Assembly (NCBI RefSeq): GCF_004211955.1 | Contig: NZ_RHJI01000003.1 | Span: forward strand, 303,853-367,852 | Source: Escherichia sp. E1V33 | GTDB taxonomy: Bacteria; Pseudomonadota; Gammaproteobacteria; Enterobacterales; Enterobacteriaceae | Length of the DNA stretch: 64,000 nucleotides | Direction of reading: 5' to 3' | Part shown: positions 34,811 to 47,274 of the stretch, piece by piece | Position numbering within the stretch: position 1 is the stretch's first letter | Layout: every line of letters starts with the position of its first letter | Translations under genes and position numbers: made by a program | Notes under the pieces: generated by a model | The model's database searches: none | What the model was told of the DNA's origin: nothing | The model's input: only the letters and a program-made list of their open reading frames with translations

Positions 34811-34880
34811 GGCAGTCTGGTCACGGCCAGCGCGCAGCAACCGGAGCGTACAAAAGTACGTGAGGATTGCGAGCACTGCC
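34811..34880. repeat. Foldback element between pyrH and frr
   Basis: GGCAGT (34811-34816) pairs with ACTGCC (34875-34880). The centre contains GGAGCGTACAAAAGTACGTG then GGATTGCGAGC, sharing the pattern GGAGC-NTAC-NNNN-GTA-N-GTGA ... GCGAGC with the rpsB-tsf element at 32761-32887. Confidence 0.65.
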
Positions 34881-35019
34881 CGGGGCCAAAATGGCAAATA
34901 AAATAGCCTAATAATCCAGACGATTACCCGTAATATGTTTAATCAGGGCTATACTTAGCACACTTCCACTGTGTGTGACTGTCTGGTCTGACTGAGACAA
35001 GTTTTCAAGGATTCGTAAC

Positions 35020-35577
35020 GTGATTAGCGATATCAGAAAAGATGCTGAAGTACGCATGGACAAATGCGTTGAGGCGTTCAAAACCCAAATCAGCAAAATA
35101 CGCACGGGTCGTGCTTCTCCCAGCCTGCTGGATGGCATTGTCGTGGAATATTACGGCACGCCAACGCCGCTGCGTCAGCTGGCAAGCGTAACGGTAGAAG
35201 ATTCCCGTACTCTGAAAATCAACGTGTTTGATCGTTCAATGTCTCCGGCCGTTGAAAAAGCGATTATGGCGTCCGATCTCGGCCTGAACCCGAACTCTGC
35301 GGGTAGCGACATTCGTGTTCCGCTGCCGCCGCTGACGGAAGAACGTCGTAAAGATCTGACCAAAATCGTTCGTGGTGAAGCAGAACAAGCGCGTGTTGCA
35401 GTACGTAACGTGCGTCGTGACGCGAACGACAAAGTGAAAGCACTGTTGAAAGATAAAGAGATCAGCGAAGACGACGATCGCCGTTCTCAGGACGATGTAC
35501 AGAAACTGACTGATGCTGCAATCAAGAAAATTGAAGCGGCGCTGGCAGACAAAGAAGCAGAACTGATGCAGTTCTGA
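35020..35577 (+). CDS. frr: Ribosome recycling factor
   Basis: RRF works with EF-G and IF3 to split the post-termination ribosome. The 185-residue protein is the usual L-shaped molecule: a three-helix bundle ([60 protein letters not shown]) and a small beta domain carrying [12 protein letters not shown] and [12 protein letters not shown]. It starts with GTG at 35020. The gene has favoured codons and a strong terminator. Confidence 0.99.
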
Positions 35578-35592
35578 TTTCTTGAACGACAA

Positions 35593-35646
35593 AAAACGCC
35601 GCTCAGTAGATCCTTGCGGATCGGCTGGCGGCGTTTTGCTTTTTAT
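35593..35646 (+). terminator. Rho-independent terminator after frr
   Basis: Outer arms AAAACGCCGC and GCGGCGTTTT enclose an inner GATCC/GGATC hairpin; GCTTTTT follows. Confidence 0.92.
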
Positions 35647-35669
35647 TCTGTCTCAACTCTGGATGTTTC

Positions 35670-36866
35670 ATGAAGCAACTCACCATTCTGGGCTCGACCG
35701 GCTCGATTGGTTGCAGCACGCTGGACGTGGTGCGCCATAATCCCGAACACTTCCGCGTAGTTGCGCTGGTGGCAGGCAAAAATGTCACTCGCATGGTAGA
35801 ACAGTGCCTGGAGTTCTCTCCGCGCTATGCTGTTATGGACGATGAAGCGAGTGCGAAACTTCTTAAAACGATGCTACAGCAACAGGGTAGCCGCACCGAA
35901 GTCTTAAGTGGTCAGCAGGCAGCTTGTGATATGGCAGCGCTTGAAGATGTTGATCAGGTGATGGCGGCGATTGTCGGCGCTGCTGGCTTGTTACCTACTC
36001 TTGCCGCGATACGCGCCGGTAAAACCATCCTGCTGGCAAACAAAGAATCACTGGTCACCTGCGGACGTCTGTTTATGGACGCAGTAAAGCAGAGTAAAGC
36101 ACAGTTATTACCGGTCGATAGCGAACACAACGCCATTTTTCAGAGTTTACCGCAACCTATCCAGCATAATCTGGGATACGCTGACCTTGAGCAAAATGGC
36201 GTGGTGTCCATTTTACTTACCGGGTCTGGTGGCCCGTTCCGTGAGACGCCCTTGCTCGATTTGGCAACAATGACGCCCGATCAAGCATGCCGTCATCCGA
36301 ACTGGTCGATGGGACGTAAAATTTCCGTCGATTCGGCTACCATGATGAACAAAGGTCTGGAATACATTGAAGCGCGCTGGTTGTTTAACGCCAGCGCCAG
36401 CCAGATGGAAGTGCTGATTCACCCGCAGTCAGTGATTCACTCGATGGTGCGTTATCAGGACGGCAGCGTTCTGGCGCAACTGGGCGAACCCGACATGCGT
36501 ACGCCAATTGCCCACACCATGGCATGGCCGAATCGTGTGAACTCTGGCGTGAAGCCGCTCGATTTTTGCAAACTGAGCGCGTTGACATTTGCCGCACCGG
36601 ATTATGATCGCTATCCATGCCTGAAACTGGCGATGGATGCGTTCGAACAAGGCCAGGCAGCGACGACCGCATTGAATGCCGCAAACGAAATCACCGTTGC
36701 AGCCTTTCTTGCGCAACAAATTCGCTTTACGGATATCGCCGCGTTGAATTTATCCGTGCTGGAAAAAATGGATATGCGCGAACCACAATGTGTGGACGAT
36801 GTGTTGTCTGTCGATGCCAGTGCGCGAGAGGTCGCCAGAAAAGAGGTGATGCGTCTCGCAAGCTGA
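35670..36866 (+). CDS. dxr: 1-deoxy-D-xylulose 5-phosphate reductoisomerase
   Basis: Dxr (IspC) converts DXP to 2-C-methyl-D-erythritol 4-phosphate with NADPH, the committed step of the MEP isoprenoid pathway, and is the target of fosmidomycin. The 398-residue protein starts [21 protein letters not shown] (the dinucleotide loop). It contains [15 protein letters not shown] (metal ligands D150 and E152), the substrate loop near [13 protein letters not shown] (E231) and the C-terminal helical domain. It is followed by a terminator, so ispU has a separate transcription start. Confidence 0.99.
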   Translation: MKQLTILGSTGSIGCSTLDVVRHNPEHFRVVALVAGKNVTRMVEQCLEFSPRYAVMDDEASAKLLKTMLQQQGSRTEVLSGQQAACDMAALEDVDQVMAAIVGAAGLLPTLAAIRAGKTILLANKESLVTCGRLFMDAVKQSKAQLLPVDSEHNAIFQSLPQPIQHNLGYADLEQNGVVSILLTGSGGPFRETPLLDLATMTPDQACRHPNWSMGRKISVDSATMMNKGLEYIEARWLFNASASQMEVLIHPQSVIHSMVRYQDGSVLAQLGEPDMRTPIAHTMAWPNRVNSGVKPLDFCKLSALTFAAPDYDRYPCLKLAMDAFEQGQAATTALNAANEITVAAFLAQQIRFTDIAALNLSVLEKMDMREPQCVDDVLSVDASAREVARKEVMRLAS

Positions 36867-36970
36867 GGATAATCCGGCTACAGAGAGTCGTGCTATTTGT
36901 TAGCGTAGGGCTTCAGTGATATAGTCTGCGCCATCTGATCGTAAGTAGTTGGCTTTATAAGGTCAGATAT

Positions 36971-36996
36971 GCCGTGGTTTTACACGGCTTTTTTTT
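36971..36996 (+). terminator. Rho-independent terminator between dxr and ispU
   Basis: Arms GCCGTG (36971-36976) and CACGGC (36983-36988) are followed by TTTTTTTT. Confidence 0.9.
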
Positions 36997-37051
36997 GTAT
37001 AGGCTTCAGTATTCCTGAGTACCGTAAACCCTGTCAGGGAATAAAAAACGC

Positions 37052-37813
37052 GTGATGTTGTCTGCTACTCAACCACTTAGCGAAAAATTGCCAGCGCATG
37101 GCTGTCGCCATGTTGCGATCATTATGGACGGCAATGGTCGCTGGGCAAAAAAGCAAGGGAAGATTCGTGCCTTTGGGCATAAAGCCGGGGCAAAATCCGT
37201 CCGCCGGGCTGTCTCTTTTGCGGCCAACAACGGTATTGAGGCGTTAACGCTGTATGCCTTTAGTAGTGAAAACTGGAACCGACCAGCGCAGGAAGTCAGT
37301 GCGTTAATGGAACTGTTTGTGTGGGCGCTTGATAGCGAAGTAAAAAGTCTGCACCGACATAACGTGCGTCTGCGTATTATTGGCGATACCAGTCGCTTTA
37401 ACTCGCGTTTGCAAGAACGTATTCGTAAATCTGAAGCGTTAACTGCCGGGAATACCGGTCTGACGCTGAATATTGCGGCGAACTACGGTGGACGTTGGGA
37501 TATTGCCCAGGGAGTCAGGCAACTGGCTGAAAAGGTGCAGCAAGGAAACCTGCAACCGGATCAGATAGATGAAGAGATGCTTAACCAGCATGTCTGTATG
37601 CATGAACTGGCCCCTGTAGATTTAGTTATTAGGACTGGGGGGGAGCATCGCATTAGTAACTTTTTGCTTTGGCAAATTGCCTATGCCGAACTTTACTTTA
37701 CAGATGTTCTTTGGCCCGATTTCGATGAACAAGACTTTGAAGGGGCGTTAAATGCCTTTGCTAATCGTGAGCGTCGTTTCGGCGGCACCGAGCCCGGTGA
37801 TGAAACAGCCTGA
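37052..37813 (+). CDS. ispU: Undecaprenyl diphosphate synthase
   Basis: IspU (UppS) extends farnesyl diphosphate with eight isopentenyl units in the Z configuration to make the C55 lipid carrier for peptidoglycan and O antigen. Signature regions are HVAIIMDGNGRWAKKQG (catalytic D26) and VDLVIRTGGEHRISNFLLWQ, with TLYAFSSENWNRP between them. It has 253 residues if the GTG at 37052 is used; the next codon is ATG (37055), which would give 252. It is first of a tightly packed set running through cdsA, rseP and bamA, and depends on Dxr for precursors. Confidence 0.98.
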   Translation: MMLSATQPLSEKLPAHGCRHVAIIMDGNGRWAKKQGKIRAFGHKAGAKSVRRAVSFAANNGIEALTLYAFSSENWNRPAQEVSALMELFVWALDSEVKSLHRHNVRLRIIGDTSRFNSRLQERIRKSEALTAGNTGLTLNIAANYGGRWDIAQGVRQLAEKVQQGNLQPDQIDEEMLNQHVCMHELAPVDLVIRTGGEHRISNFLLWQIAYAELYFTDVLWPDFDEQDFEGALNAFANRERRFGGTEPGDETA

Positions 37814-37825
37814 TGGGGGTCGCTT

Positions 37826-38683
37826 TTGCTGAAGTATCGCCTGATATCTGCTTTTGTTTTAATACCCGTAGTCATCGCGGCGCTGTTTTTGTTGCCGCCG
37901 GTGGGGTTCGCCATTGTTACGCTGGTAGTTTGTATGCTGGCGGCGTGGGAATGGGGACAGCTTAGCGGTTTTACTACTCGCTCGCAGCGGGTATGGCTGG
38001 CGGTGCTGTGCGGGTTATTGCTGGCGCTGATGCTTTTTCTATTGCCGGAATATCATCGGAATATTCATCAACCACTGGTTGAAGTCTCACTTTGGGCTTC
38101 ACTTGGTTGGTGGGTTGTTGCGTTATTATTAGTGCTATTTTACCCCGGTTCGGCGGCAATCTGGCGCAACTCTAAAACGTTACGCATTATTTTCGGTGTA
38201 TTAACCATTGTACCTTTCTTTTGGGGCATGCTGACGTTACGTGCGTGGCACTATGACGAGAATCATTACAGTGGCGCGATATGGCTGCTCTATGTCATGA
38301 TCCTGGTCTGGGGAGCTGACTCAGGGGCATATATGTTTGGCAAATTATTTGGCAAACATAAGCTGGCACCGAAGGTTTCTCCGGGTAAAACCTGGCAAGG
38401 TTTTATTGGCGGACTCGCGACCGCAGCAGTAATCTCATGGGGTTACAGTATGTGGGCGAATCTCGACGTCGCACCCGTCACCTTACTCATTTGCTCCATT
38501 GTCGCAGCGTTAGCCTCTGTGCTCGGCGACTTAACTGAGAGCATGTTTAAGCGCGAAGCAGGAATTAAGGACAGCGGTCATTTAATTCCAGGACACGGCG
38601 GTATTTTAGATCGTATTGATAGCCTGACGGCTGCGGTGCCGGTCTTTGCTTGCCTGTTGTTGCTGGTATTCAGGACGCTTTAA
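37826..38683 (+). CDS. cdsA: Phosphatidate cytidylyltransferase
   Basis: CdsA makes CDP-diacylglycerol from phosphatidate and CTP, the branch point for all E. coli phospholipids. It is a polytopic membrane protein of 285 residues with about eight segments. The family signature is at the end of the cytoplasmic region: [20 protein letters not shown] followed by GILDRIDS. The start is TTG at 37826 ([10 protein letters not shown]), which fits the known gene; no ATG or GTG gives a comparable N-terminus. It is 12 bp after ispU and 11 bp before rseP. Confidence 0.98.
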   Translation: MLKYRLISAFVLIPVVIAALFLLPPVGFAIVTLVVCMLAAWEWGQLSGFTTRSQRVWLAVLCGLLLALMLFLLPEYHRNIHQPLVEVSLWASLGWWVVALLLVLFYPGSAAIWRNSKTLRIIFGVLTIVPFFWGMLTLRAWHYDENHYSGAIWLLYVMILVWGADSGAYMFGKLFGKHKLAPKVSPGKTWQGFIGGLATAAVISWGYSMWANLDVAPVTLLICSIVAALASVLGDLTESMFKREAGIKDSGHLIPGHGGILDRIDSLTAAVPVFACLLLLVFRTL

Positions 38684-38694
38684 CGGAAGGTATT

Positions 38695-40047
38695 ATGCTG
38701 AGTTTTCTCTGGGATTTGGCTTCGTTCATCGTTGCACTGGGTGTGCTTATCACCGTGCATGAATTTGGTCATTTCTGGGTTGCCCGGCGCTGTGGTGTTC
38801 GCGTTGAGCGTTTCTCAATAGGTTTTGGTAAGGCGCTCTGGCGCCGCACCGACAAACTCGGCACCGAATATGTCATCGCCCTGATCCCCCTGGGCGGTTA
38901 TGTCAAAATGCTGGATGAACGCGCAGAACCGGTTGTTCCGGAACTTCGTCACCATGCCTTCAACAATAAAACTGTTGGCCAGCGTGCAGCGATAATCGCC
39001 GCAGGTCCGGTTGCAAACTTCATTTTTGCTATCTTTGCTTACTGGCTGGTTTTTATCATTGGTGTTCCCGGCGTTCGCCCGGTTGTTGGTGAAATATCAG
39101 CCAACTCGATTGCTGCACAAGCACAAATTGTACCTGGCACGGAACTAAAAGCTGTAGATGGTATCGAAACGCCTGATTGGGATGCCGTGCGCTTACAACT
39201 GGTTGACAAAATCGGCGACGAAAGTACCACCCTTACGGTGGCACCTTTTGGCAGCGATCAACGACGAGATGTAAAGCTTGATTTGCGAAACTGGGCGTTT
39301 GAGCCTGATAAGGAAGATCCGGTATCTTCTTTGGGTATTCGCCCTCGTGGGCCGCAAATTGAACCTGTACTGGAAAATGTGTCACCAAACTCAGCGGCAA
39401 GTAAGGCGGGTTTGCAAGCGGGCGACAGGATCGTTAAAGTCGATGGTCAGCCATTAACGCAATGGCTGACGTTTGTGATGCTTGTCCGGGATAACCCGGA
39501 TAAACCGCTAGCGTTAGATATCGAAAGGCAGGGGAGTCCCTTGTCTTTGACATTAATCCCGGAGAGCAAACCGGGTAAGGGTAAAGCGATTGGTTTTGCC
39601 GGCATTGAGCCGAAAGTCATTCCTTTGCCAGACGAGTATAAAGTTGTACGCCAGTATGGGCCGTTCAACGCCATCGTTGAGGCCACGGACAAAACGTGGC
39701 AATTGATGAAGCTGACGGTCAGTATGCTGGGAAAATTGATCACCGGTGATGTGAAACTGAACAACCTCAGTGGGCCGATCTCTATCGCCAAGGGGGCTGG
39801 GATGACAGCGGAACTCGGGGTTGTTTATTACCTGCCGTTCCTTGCGCTTATTAGCGTGAACTTAGGGATAATTAACCTGTTTCCGTTGCCCGTACTTGAC
39901 GGGGGGCATCTGCTGTTCCTTGCGATCGAAAAGATCAAGGGCGGACCGGTATCCGAGCGGGTTCAAGACTTTTGTTATCGCATTGGCTCGATTCTGCTGG
40001 TGCTGTTAATGGGGCTTGCACTTTTCAATGATTTCTCTCGGTTATGA
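38695..40047 (+). CDS. rseP: Intramembrane site-2 protease RseP
   Basis: RseP makes the second cut in anti-sigma factor RseA, releasing sigma-E under envelope stress, and also clears leftover signal peptides. The 450-residue protein has the zinc motif HEFGH in [14 protein letters not shown] (near residue 22), two periplasmic PDZ domains (about 125-310, including [20 protein letters not shown]) and the third ligand in [15 protein letters not shown] (near 402). The start at 38695 has AAGGTATT upstream; a 15-codon extension overlapping cdsA is not expected. It stands just before bamA, whose products it monitors. Confidence 0.98.
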   Translation: MLSFLWDLASFIVALGVLITVHEFGHFWVARRCGVRVERFSIGFGKALWRRTDKLGTEYVIALIPLGGYVKMLDERAEPVVPELRHHAFNNKTVGQRAAIIAAGPVANFIFAIFAYWLVFIIGVPGVRPVVGEISANSIAAQAQIVPGTELKAVDGIETPDWDAVRLQLVDKIGDESTTLTVAPFGSDQRRDVKLDLRNWAFEPDKEDPVSSLGIRPRGPQIEPVLENVSPNSAASKAGLQAGDRIVKVDGQPLTQWLTFVMLVRDNPDKPLALDIERQGSPLSLTLIPESKPGKGKAIGFAGIEPKVIPLPDEYKVVRQYGPFNAIVEATDKTWQLMKLTVSMLGKLITGDVKLNNLSGPISIAKGAGMTAELGVVYYLPFLALISVNLGIINLFPLPVLDGGHLLFLAIEKIKGGPVSERVQDFCYRIGSILLVLLMGLALFNDFSRL

Positions 40048-40058
40048 GAGTTAGTTAG

Positions 40059-42509
<2,451 letters not shown>

Positions 42510-42554
42510 GTGTTCTCCACAAAGGAATGTAGTGGTAGTGTAGCGATGACTTTA

Positions 42555-42606
42555 GGCGATCTCGATAAGATCGCCGGGCCACGCAAAGAACTGCACCTTC
42601 CGGTGC
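42555..42606 (+). other. Two small RNA hairpins in the bamA-skp gap
   Basis: GGCGATC (42555-42561) pairs with GATCGCC (42569-42575), and GCACC (42593-42597) with GGTGC (42602-42606). Neither has a U-tract. They may protect the 3' end of bamA mRNA or set relative expression of skp. Confidence 0.5.
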
Positions 42607-42630
42607 AAATGGGATGGTAAGGAGTTTATT

Positions 42631-43116
42631 GTGAAAAAGTGGTTATTAGCAGCAGGTTTGGGTTTAGCACTGGCAACTTCTGCTCAGGCGGCTGACAAAA
42701 TTGCAATCGTCAATATGGGCAGCCTGTTTCAGCAGGTAGCACAGAAAACCGGTGTTTCTAACACGCTGGAAAATGAGTTCAAAGGCCGTGCCAGCGAACT
42801 GCAGCGTATGGAAACCGATCTGCAAGCTAAAATGAAAAAGCTGCAGTCCATGAAAGCCGGCAGCGATCGCACTAAGCTGGAAAAAGACGTGATGGCTCAG
42901 CGCCAGACTTTTGCTCAGAAAGCGCAGGCTTTTGAGCAGGATCGCGCACGTCGTTCCAACGAAGAACGCGGTAAACTGGTTACTCGTATCCAGACTGCTG
43001 TGAAATCCGTTGCCAACAGCCAGGATATCGATCTGGTTGTTGATGCAAACGCCGTTGCTTACAACAGCAGCGATGTAAAAGACATCACTGCCGACGTACT
43101 GAAACAGGTTAAATAA
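42631..43116 (+). CDS. skp: Periplasmic chaperone Skp
   Basis: Skp is a jellyfish-shaped trimeric chaperone that carries unfolded outer-membrane proteins across the periplasm to BamA. The 161-residue precursor has a signal peptide ending AQAADK (about 20) and long basic helices ([20 protein letters not shown] ... [20 protein letters not shown]) that form the tentacles. It starts with GTG at 42631, preceded by AAGGAG. It lies between bamA and lpxD, with only 3 bp to lpxD. Confidence 0.98.
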   Translation: MKKWLLAAGLGLALATSAQAADKIAIVNMGSLFQQVAQKTGVSNTLENEFKGRASELQRMETDLQAKMKKLQSMKAGSDRTKLEKDVMAQRQTFAQKAQAFEQDRARRSNEERGKLVTRIQTAVKSVANSQDIDLVVDANAVAYNSSDVKDITADVLKQVK

Positions 43117-43119
43117 GTA

Positions 43120-44145
43120 ATGCCTTCAATTCGACTGGCTGATTTAGCGCAGCAGTTGGATGCAGAACTACACGGTGATGGCGATATCGTCATCACCGGC
43201 GTTGCGTCCATGCAATCTGCACAAACAGGTCACATTACGTTCATGGTTAACCCAAAATACCGTGAGCATTTAGGCTTGTGCCAGGCGTCCGCGGTTGTCA
43301 TGACCCAGGACGATCTTCCTTTCGCGAAAAGTGCCGCGCTGGTAGTGAAGAATCCCTACCTGACTTACGCGCGCATGGCGCAAATTTTAGATACCACGCC
43401 GCAGCCCGCGCAGAACATTGCACCCAGTGCGGTGATCGACGCGACGGCGAAGCTGGGTAACAACGTATCGATTGGCGCTAACGCGGTGATTGAGTCCGGC
43501 GTTGAACTGGGCGATAACGTGATTATCGGTGCCGGTTGCTTCGTAGGTAAAAACAGCAAAATCGGTGCAGGTTCGCGTCTTTGGGCGAACGTAACCATTT
43601 ACCATGAGATCCAGATCGGTCAGAATTGCCTGATCCAGTCCGGAACAGTGGTAGGCGCAGACGGCTTTGGTTATGCCAACGATCGTGGTAACTGGGTGAA
43701 GATCCCACAGATTGGTCGCGTAATTATTGGCGATCGCGTGGAGATCGGTGCCTGCACAACCATCGATCGCGGCGCGCTGGATGACACGGTTATTGGCAAT
43801 GGCGTGATCATTGATAACCAGTGCCAGATTGCACATAACGTCGTGATTGGCGACAATACGGCGGTTGCCGGTGGCGTCATTATGGCGGGCAGCCTGAAAA
43901 TTGGTCGTTACTGCATGATCGGCGGAGCCAGCGTAATCAACGGGCATATGGAAATATGCGACAAAGTGACGGTTACGGGCATGGGTATGGTGATGCGTCC
44001 CATCACTGAACCAGGCGTCTATTCCTCAGGCATTCCGCTGCAACCCAACAAAGTCTGGCGCAAAACCGCTGCACTGGTGATGAACATTGATGACATGAGC
44101 AAGCGTCTGAAATCGCTTGAGCGCAAGGTTAATCAACAAGACTAA
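43120..44145 (+). CDS. lpxD: UDP-3-O-(3-hydroxymyristoyl)glucosamine N-acyltransferase
   Basis: LpxD adds the second (N-linked) 3-hydroxymyristate to UDP-acylglucosamine in lipid A synthesis. The 341-residue protein has an N-terminal uridine-binding domain, then a left-handed beta-helix of hexapeptide repeats (about 100-290, for example [20 protein letters not shown]) containing the catalytic His in the [12 protein letters not shown] stretch (near 239), and a C-terminal helical extension. It follows skp by 3 bp and precedes fabZ by 104 bp. Confidence 0.98.
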
Positions 44146-44249
44146 CGTTCCATCTTTTGTTCGCCAAACTTTACGGCCTGTCTCATTCTTACGATTGCGG
44201 CAGGCCGTGTTATTATTGTCGTTTCTTATATTTTGACAGGAAGAGTATC

Positions 44250-44705
44250 TTGACTACTAACACTCATACTCTGCAGATTGAAGAGATTTTAGAACTTCTG
44301 CCGCACCGTTTCCCGTTCTTACTGGTGGATCGCGTGCTGGATTTTGAAGAAGGTCGTTTTCTGCGCGCAGTAAAAAATGTCTCTGTCAATGAGCCATTCT
44401 TCCAGGGCCATTTCCCTGGAAAACCGATTTTCCCGGGTGTGCTGATTCTGGAAGCTATGGCACAGGCAACAGGTATTCTGGCGTTTAAAAGCGTAGGAAA
44501 ACTGGAACCGGGTGAGCTGTACTATTTCGCTGGTATTGACGAAGCGCGCTTCAAGCGCCCGGTCGTGCCTGGCGATCAAATGATCATGGAAGTCACTTTC
44601 GAAAAAACGCGCCGCGGCCTGACCCGTTTTAAAGGGGTTGCTCTGGTCGACGGTAAAGTAGTTTGCGAAGCAACGATGATGTGTGCTCGTAGCCGGGAGG
44701 CCTGA
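44250..44705 (+). CDS. fabZ: 3-hydroxyacyl-[acyl-carrier-protein] dehydratase FabZ
   Basis: FabZ dehydrates 3-hydroxyacyl-ACP. It competes with LpxA for 3-hydroxymyristoyl-ACP and so sets the balance between phospholipid and lipid A. The 151-residue hot-dog-fold protein contains [33 protein letters not shown] (catalytic His in GHFPG) and the partner Glu in that helix. The start is TTG at 44250, preceded by AGGAAGAG, giving the known length; the longer ORF reading to 44157 is spacer. It is 3 bp before lpxA. Confidence 0.97.
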
Positions 44706-44708
44706 TAC

Positions 44709-45497
44709 GTGATTGATAAATCCGCCTTTGTGCATCCAACCGCCATTGTGGAAGAGGGCGCGTCAATTGGCGCCAACGCCCACATTGGTCCTTTTTGTAT
44801 CGTTGGACCCCATGTCGAAATTGGTGAGGGTACCGTACTGAAATCTCACGTTGTCGTGAATGGTCATACTAAAATTGGCCGCGATAATGAGATTTATCAG
44901 TTCGCCACCATCGGCGAAGTTAACCAGGATCTGAAATATGCTGGCGAACCGACCCGTGTGGAAATCGGCGATCGTAACCGCATTCGCGAAAGCGTCACCA
45001 TTCATCGTGGCACAGTCCAGGGCGGTGGATTGACGAAGGTGGGCAGCGACAACTTACTGATGATCAACGCGCACATTGCGCACGATTGTACGGTAGGTAA
45101 CCGCTGTATTCTCGCCAACAACGCAACGCTGGCGGGTCACGTATCGGTTGACGACTTCGCGATCATCGGCGGCATGACCGCAGTCCATCAGTTCTGCATC
45201 ATTGGTGCGCATGTGATGGTTGGCGGCTGCTCCGGTGTGGCGCAGGACGTCCCTCCTTATGTCATTGCGCAGGGTAACCACGCAACGCCGTTCGGTGTCA
45301 ATATCGAAGGGCTGAAGCGCCGCGGATTTAGCCGCGAGGCGATTACCGCTATCCGCAATGCGTATAAGCTAATTTATCGTAGCGGTAAAACGCTCGATGA
45401 AGTGAAACCGGAAATTGCTGAACTGGCGGAAACGTATCCGGAAGTGAAAGCTTTTACCGATTTCTTTGCACGCTCAACGCGCGGTCTGATTCGTTAA
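44709..45497 (+). CDS. lpxA: UDP-N-acetylglucosamine acyltransferase
   Basis: LpxA catalyses the first step of lipid A synthesis, moving 3-hydroxymyristate from ACP to UDP-GlcNAc. The 262-residue homotrimer subunit is a left-handed beta-helix ([20 protein letters not shown] ... [20 protein letters not shown]). The catalytic His is in INAHIAHDC (near 125), and a C-terminal helical ACP-binding domain follows. It starts with GTG at 44709. Its TAA stop shares its last base with the ATG of lpxB. Confidence 0.98.
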   Translation: MIDKSAFVHPTAIVEEGASIGANAHIGPFCIVGPHVEIGEGTVLKSHVVVNGHTKIGRDNEIYQFATIGEVNQDLKYAGEPTRVEIGDRNRIRESVTIHRGTVQGGGLTKVGSDNLLMINAHIAHDCTVGNRCILANNATLAGHVSVDDFAIIGGMTAVHQFCIIGAHVMVGGCSGVAQDVPPYVIAQGNHATPFGVNIEGLKRRGFSREAITAIRNAYKLIYRSGKTLDEVKPEIAELAETYPEVKAFTDFFARSTRGLIR

Positions 45498-46645
45498 TGA
45501 CTGAACAGCGTCCATTAACGATTGCCCTGGTCGCCGGAGAAACCTCCGGCGATATCCTGGGGGCCGGTTTAATCCGCGCTCTGAAAGAACGTGTGCCCAA
45601 CGCCCGCTTTGTTGGCGTTGCCGGGCCACGAATGCAGGCTGAAGGCTGCGAAGCCTGGTACGAAATGGAAGAGTTGGCGGTGATGGGCATTGTTGAAGTG
45701 CTCGGTCGTCTGCGTCGCTTACTGCATATTCGTGCCGATCTGACAAAGCGTTTTGGTGAACTAAAGCCAGATGTTTTTGTTGGCATTGATGCGCCTGACT
45801 TCAATATTACCCTCGAAGGTAGCCTTAAAAAGCAGGGTATCAAAACCATTCATTATGTCAGTCCGTCCGTCTGGGCGTGGCGACAGAAACGCGTTTTCAA
45901 AATAGGCAGAGCCACCGATCTGGTGCTCGCATTTCTGCCTTTCGAAAAAGCGTTTTATGACAAATATAATGTGCCGTGCCGTTTTATCGGTCACACGATG
46001 GCTGATGCCATGCCGTTAGATCCAGATAAAAACGCCGCCCGTGATGTGCTGGGTATCCCTCACGATGCCCACTGTCTGGCGTTGCTGCCTGGCAGCCGTG
46101 GGGCGGAAGTGGAGATGCTTAGCGCCGATTTCCTGAAAACGGGCCAGCTTTTGCGCCAGCGGTACCCCGATCTGGAGATCGTGGTACCGCTGGTAAATGC
46201 CAAACGCCGTGAGCAGTTTGAGCGTATCAAAGCGGAAGTTGCGCCAGATCTTTCGGTTCATCTGCTGGATGGGATGGGCCGTGAGGCGATGGTTGCCAGC
46301 GATGCGGCGCTACTGGCGTCGGGTACGGCAGCACTGGAGTGCATGCTGGCGAAATGCCCGATGGTGGTGGGGTATCGCATGAAGCCTTTCACCTTCTGGC
46401 TGGCGAAGCGGCTGGTGAAAACCGATTATGTCTCTCTGCCAAACCTGCTGGCGGGCAGAGAGTTAGTCAAAGAGCTATTGCAGGAAGAGTGTGAGCCGCA
46501 AAAACTGGCTGAGGCGCTGTTACCGCTGTTGGCGAACGGGAAAACCAGCCACGCGATGCACGATACCTTCCGCGAACTGCATCAGCAGATCCGCTGCAAT
46601 GCCGATGAGCAGGCGGCACAAGCCGTTCTGGAGTTAGCACAATGA
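45497..46645 (+). CDS. lpxB: Lipid-A-disaccharide synthase
   Basis: LpxB condenses lipid X with UDP-diacylglucosamine to form the beta-1',6-linked disaccharide of lipid A at the inner membrane surface. It is a GT19 glycosyltransferase of 382 residues: [21 protein letters not shown] at the N-terminus, [28 protein letters not shown] and the nucleotide-sugar site [21 protein letters not shown]. It overlaps lpxA by 1 base and rnhB by 4 bases. Confidence 0.98.
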   Translation: MTEQRPLTIALVAGETSGDILGAGLIRALKERVPNARFVGVAGPRMQAEGCEAWYEMEELAVMGIVEVLGRLRRLLHIRADLTKRFGELKPDVFVGIDAPDFNITLEGSLKKQGIKTIHYVSPSVWAWRQKRVFKIGRATDLVLAFLPFEKAFYDKYNVPCRFIGHTMADAMPLDPDKNAARDVLGIPHDAHCLALLPGSRGAEVEMLSADFLKTGQLLRQRYPDLEIVVPLVNAKRREQFERIKAEVAPDLSVHLLDGMGREAMVASDAALLASGTAALECMLAKCPMVVGYRMKPFTFWLAKRLVKTDYVSLPNLLAGRELVKELLQEECEPQKLAEALLPLLANGKTSHAMHDTFRELHQQIRCNADEQAAQAVLELAQ

Positions 46646-47238
46646 TCGAATTTGTCTATCCGCACACAAACCTGGTTGCGGGTGTGGATGAAGTTGGGCG
46701 CGGGCCATTGGTTGGCGCGGTCGTTACCGCTGCCGTGATCCTCGACCCGGCGCGTCCGATAGTTGGGCTGAATGATTCCAAAAAGCTAAGTGAAAAACGC
46801 CGTCTGGAGCTCTGTGAAGAGATCAAAGAGAAGGCATTAAGCTGGAGTCTGGGCCGCGCGGAACCTCATGAAATCGATGAGCTGAATATTTTACACGCGA
46901 CTATGCTGGCTATGCAGCGTGCCGTTGCAGGGCTGCATATTGCGCCGGAATATGTGTTGGTTGATGGTAACCGCTGTCCGAAATTACCGATGCCATCGAT
47001 GGCAGTGGTGAAAGGCGATAGCCGCGTACCGGAAATCAGTGCCGCGTCTATCCTGGCGAAAGTGACGCGTGACGCTGAAATGGCCGCGCTGGATATTGTT
47101 TTCCCGCAATATGGTTTTGCCCAACACAAAGGGTATCCAACCGCTTTTCATCTGGAAAAACTGGCTGAACACGGCGCGACCGAACATCATCGGCGCAGCT
47201 TTGGGCCAGTCAAACGCGCACTGGGACTTGCGTCCTGA
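46642..47238 (+). CDS. rnhB: Ribonuclease HII
   Basis: RNase HII nicks DNA 5' to single embedded ribonucleotides and starts ribonucleotide excision repair. The 198-residue enzyme shows the catalytic [17 protein letters not shown] (first Asp and Glu near 16-17), [13 protein letters not shown], and the later Asp residues in VLVDGN (near 108) and KVTRDAEM (near 126). The start overlaps the lpxB stop by 4 bases. It precedes dnaE by 36 bp. Confidence 0.98.
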   Translation: MIEFVYPHTNLVAGVDEVGRGPLVGAVVTAAVILDPARPIVGLNDSKKLSEKRRLELCEEIKEKALSWSLGRAEPHEIDELNILHATMLAMQRAVAGLHIAPEYVLVDGNRCPKLPMPSMAVVKGDSRVPEISAASILAKVTRDAEMAALDIVFPQYGFAQHKGYPTAFHLEKLAEHGATEHHRRSFGPVKRALGLAS

Positions 47239-47274
47239 TTCTTGTGTCGAGATTAAGTAAACCGGAATCTGAAG

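Noticed and set aside
43387..43947. Minus-strand ORF of 186 codons opposite lpxD
   Set aside because: It is antisense to the regular hexapeptide repeat of lpxD, which keeps several frames open; nothing else supports it.
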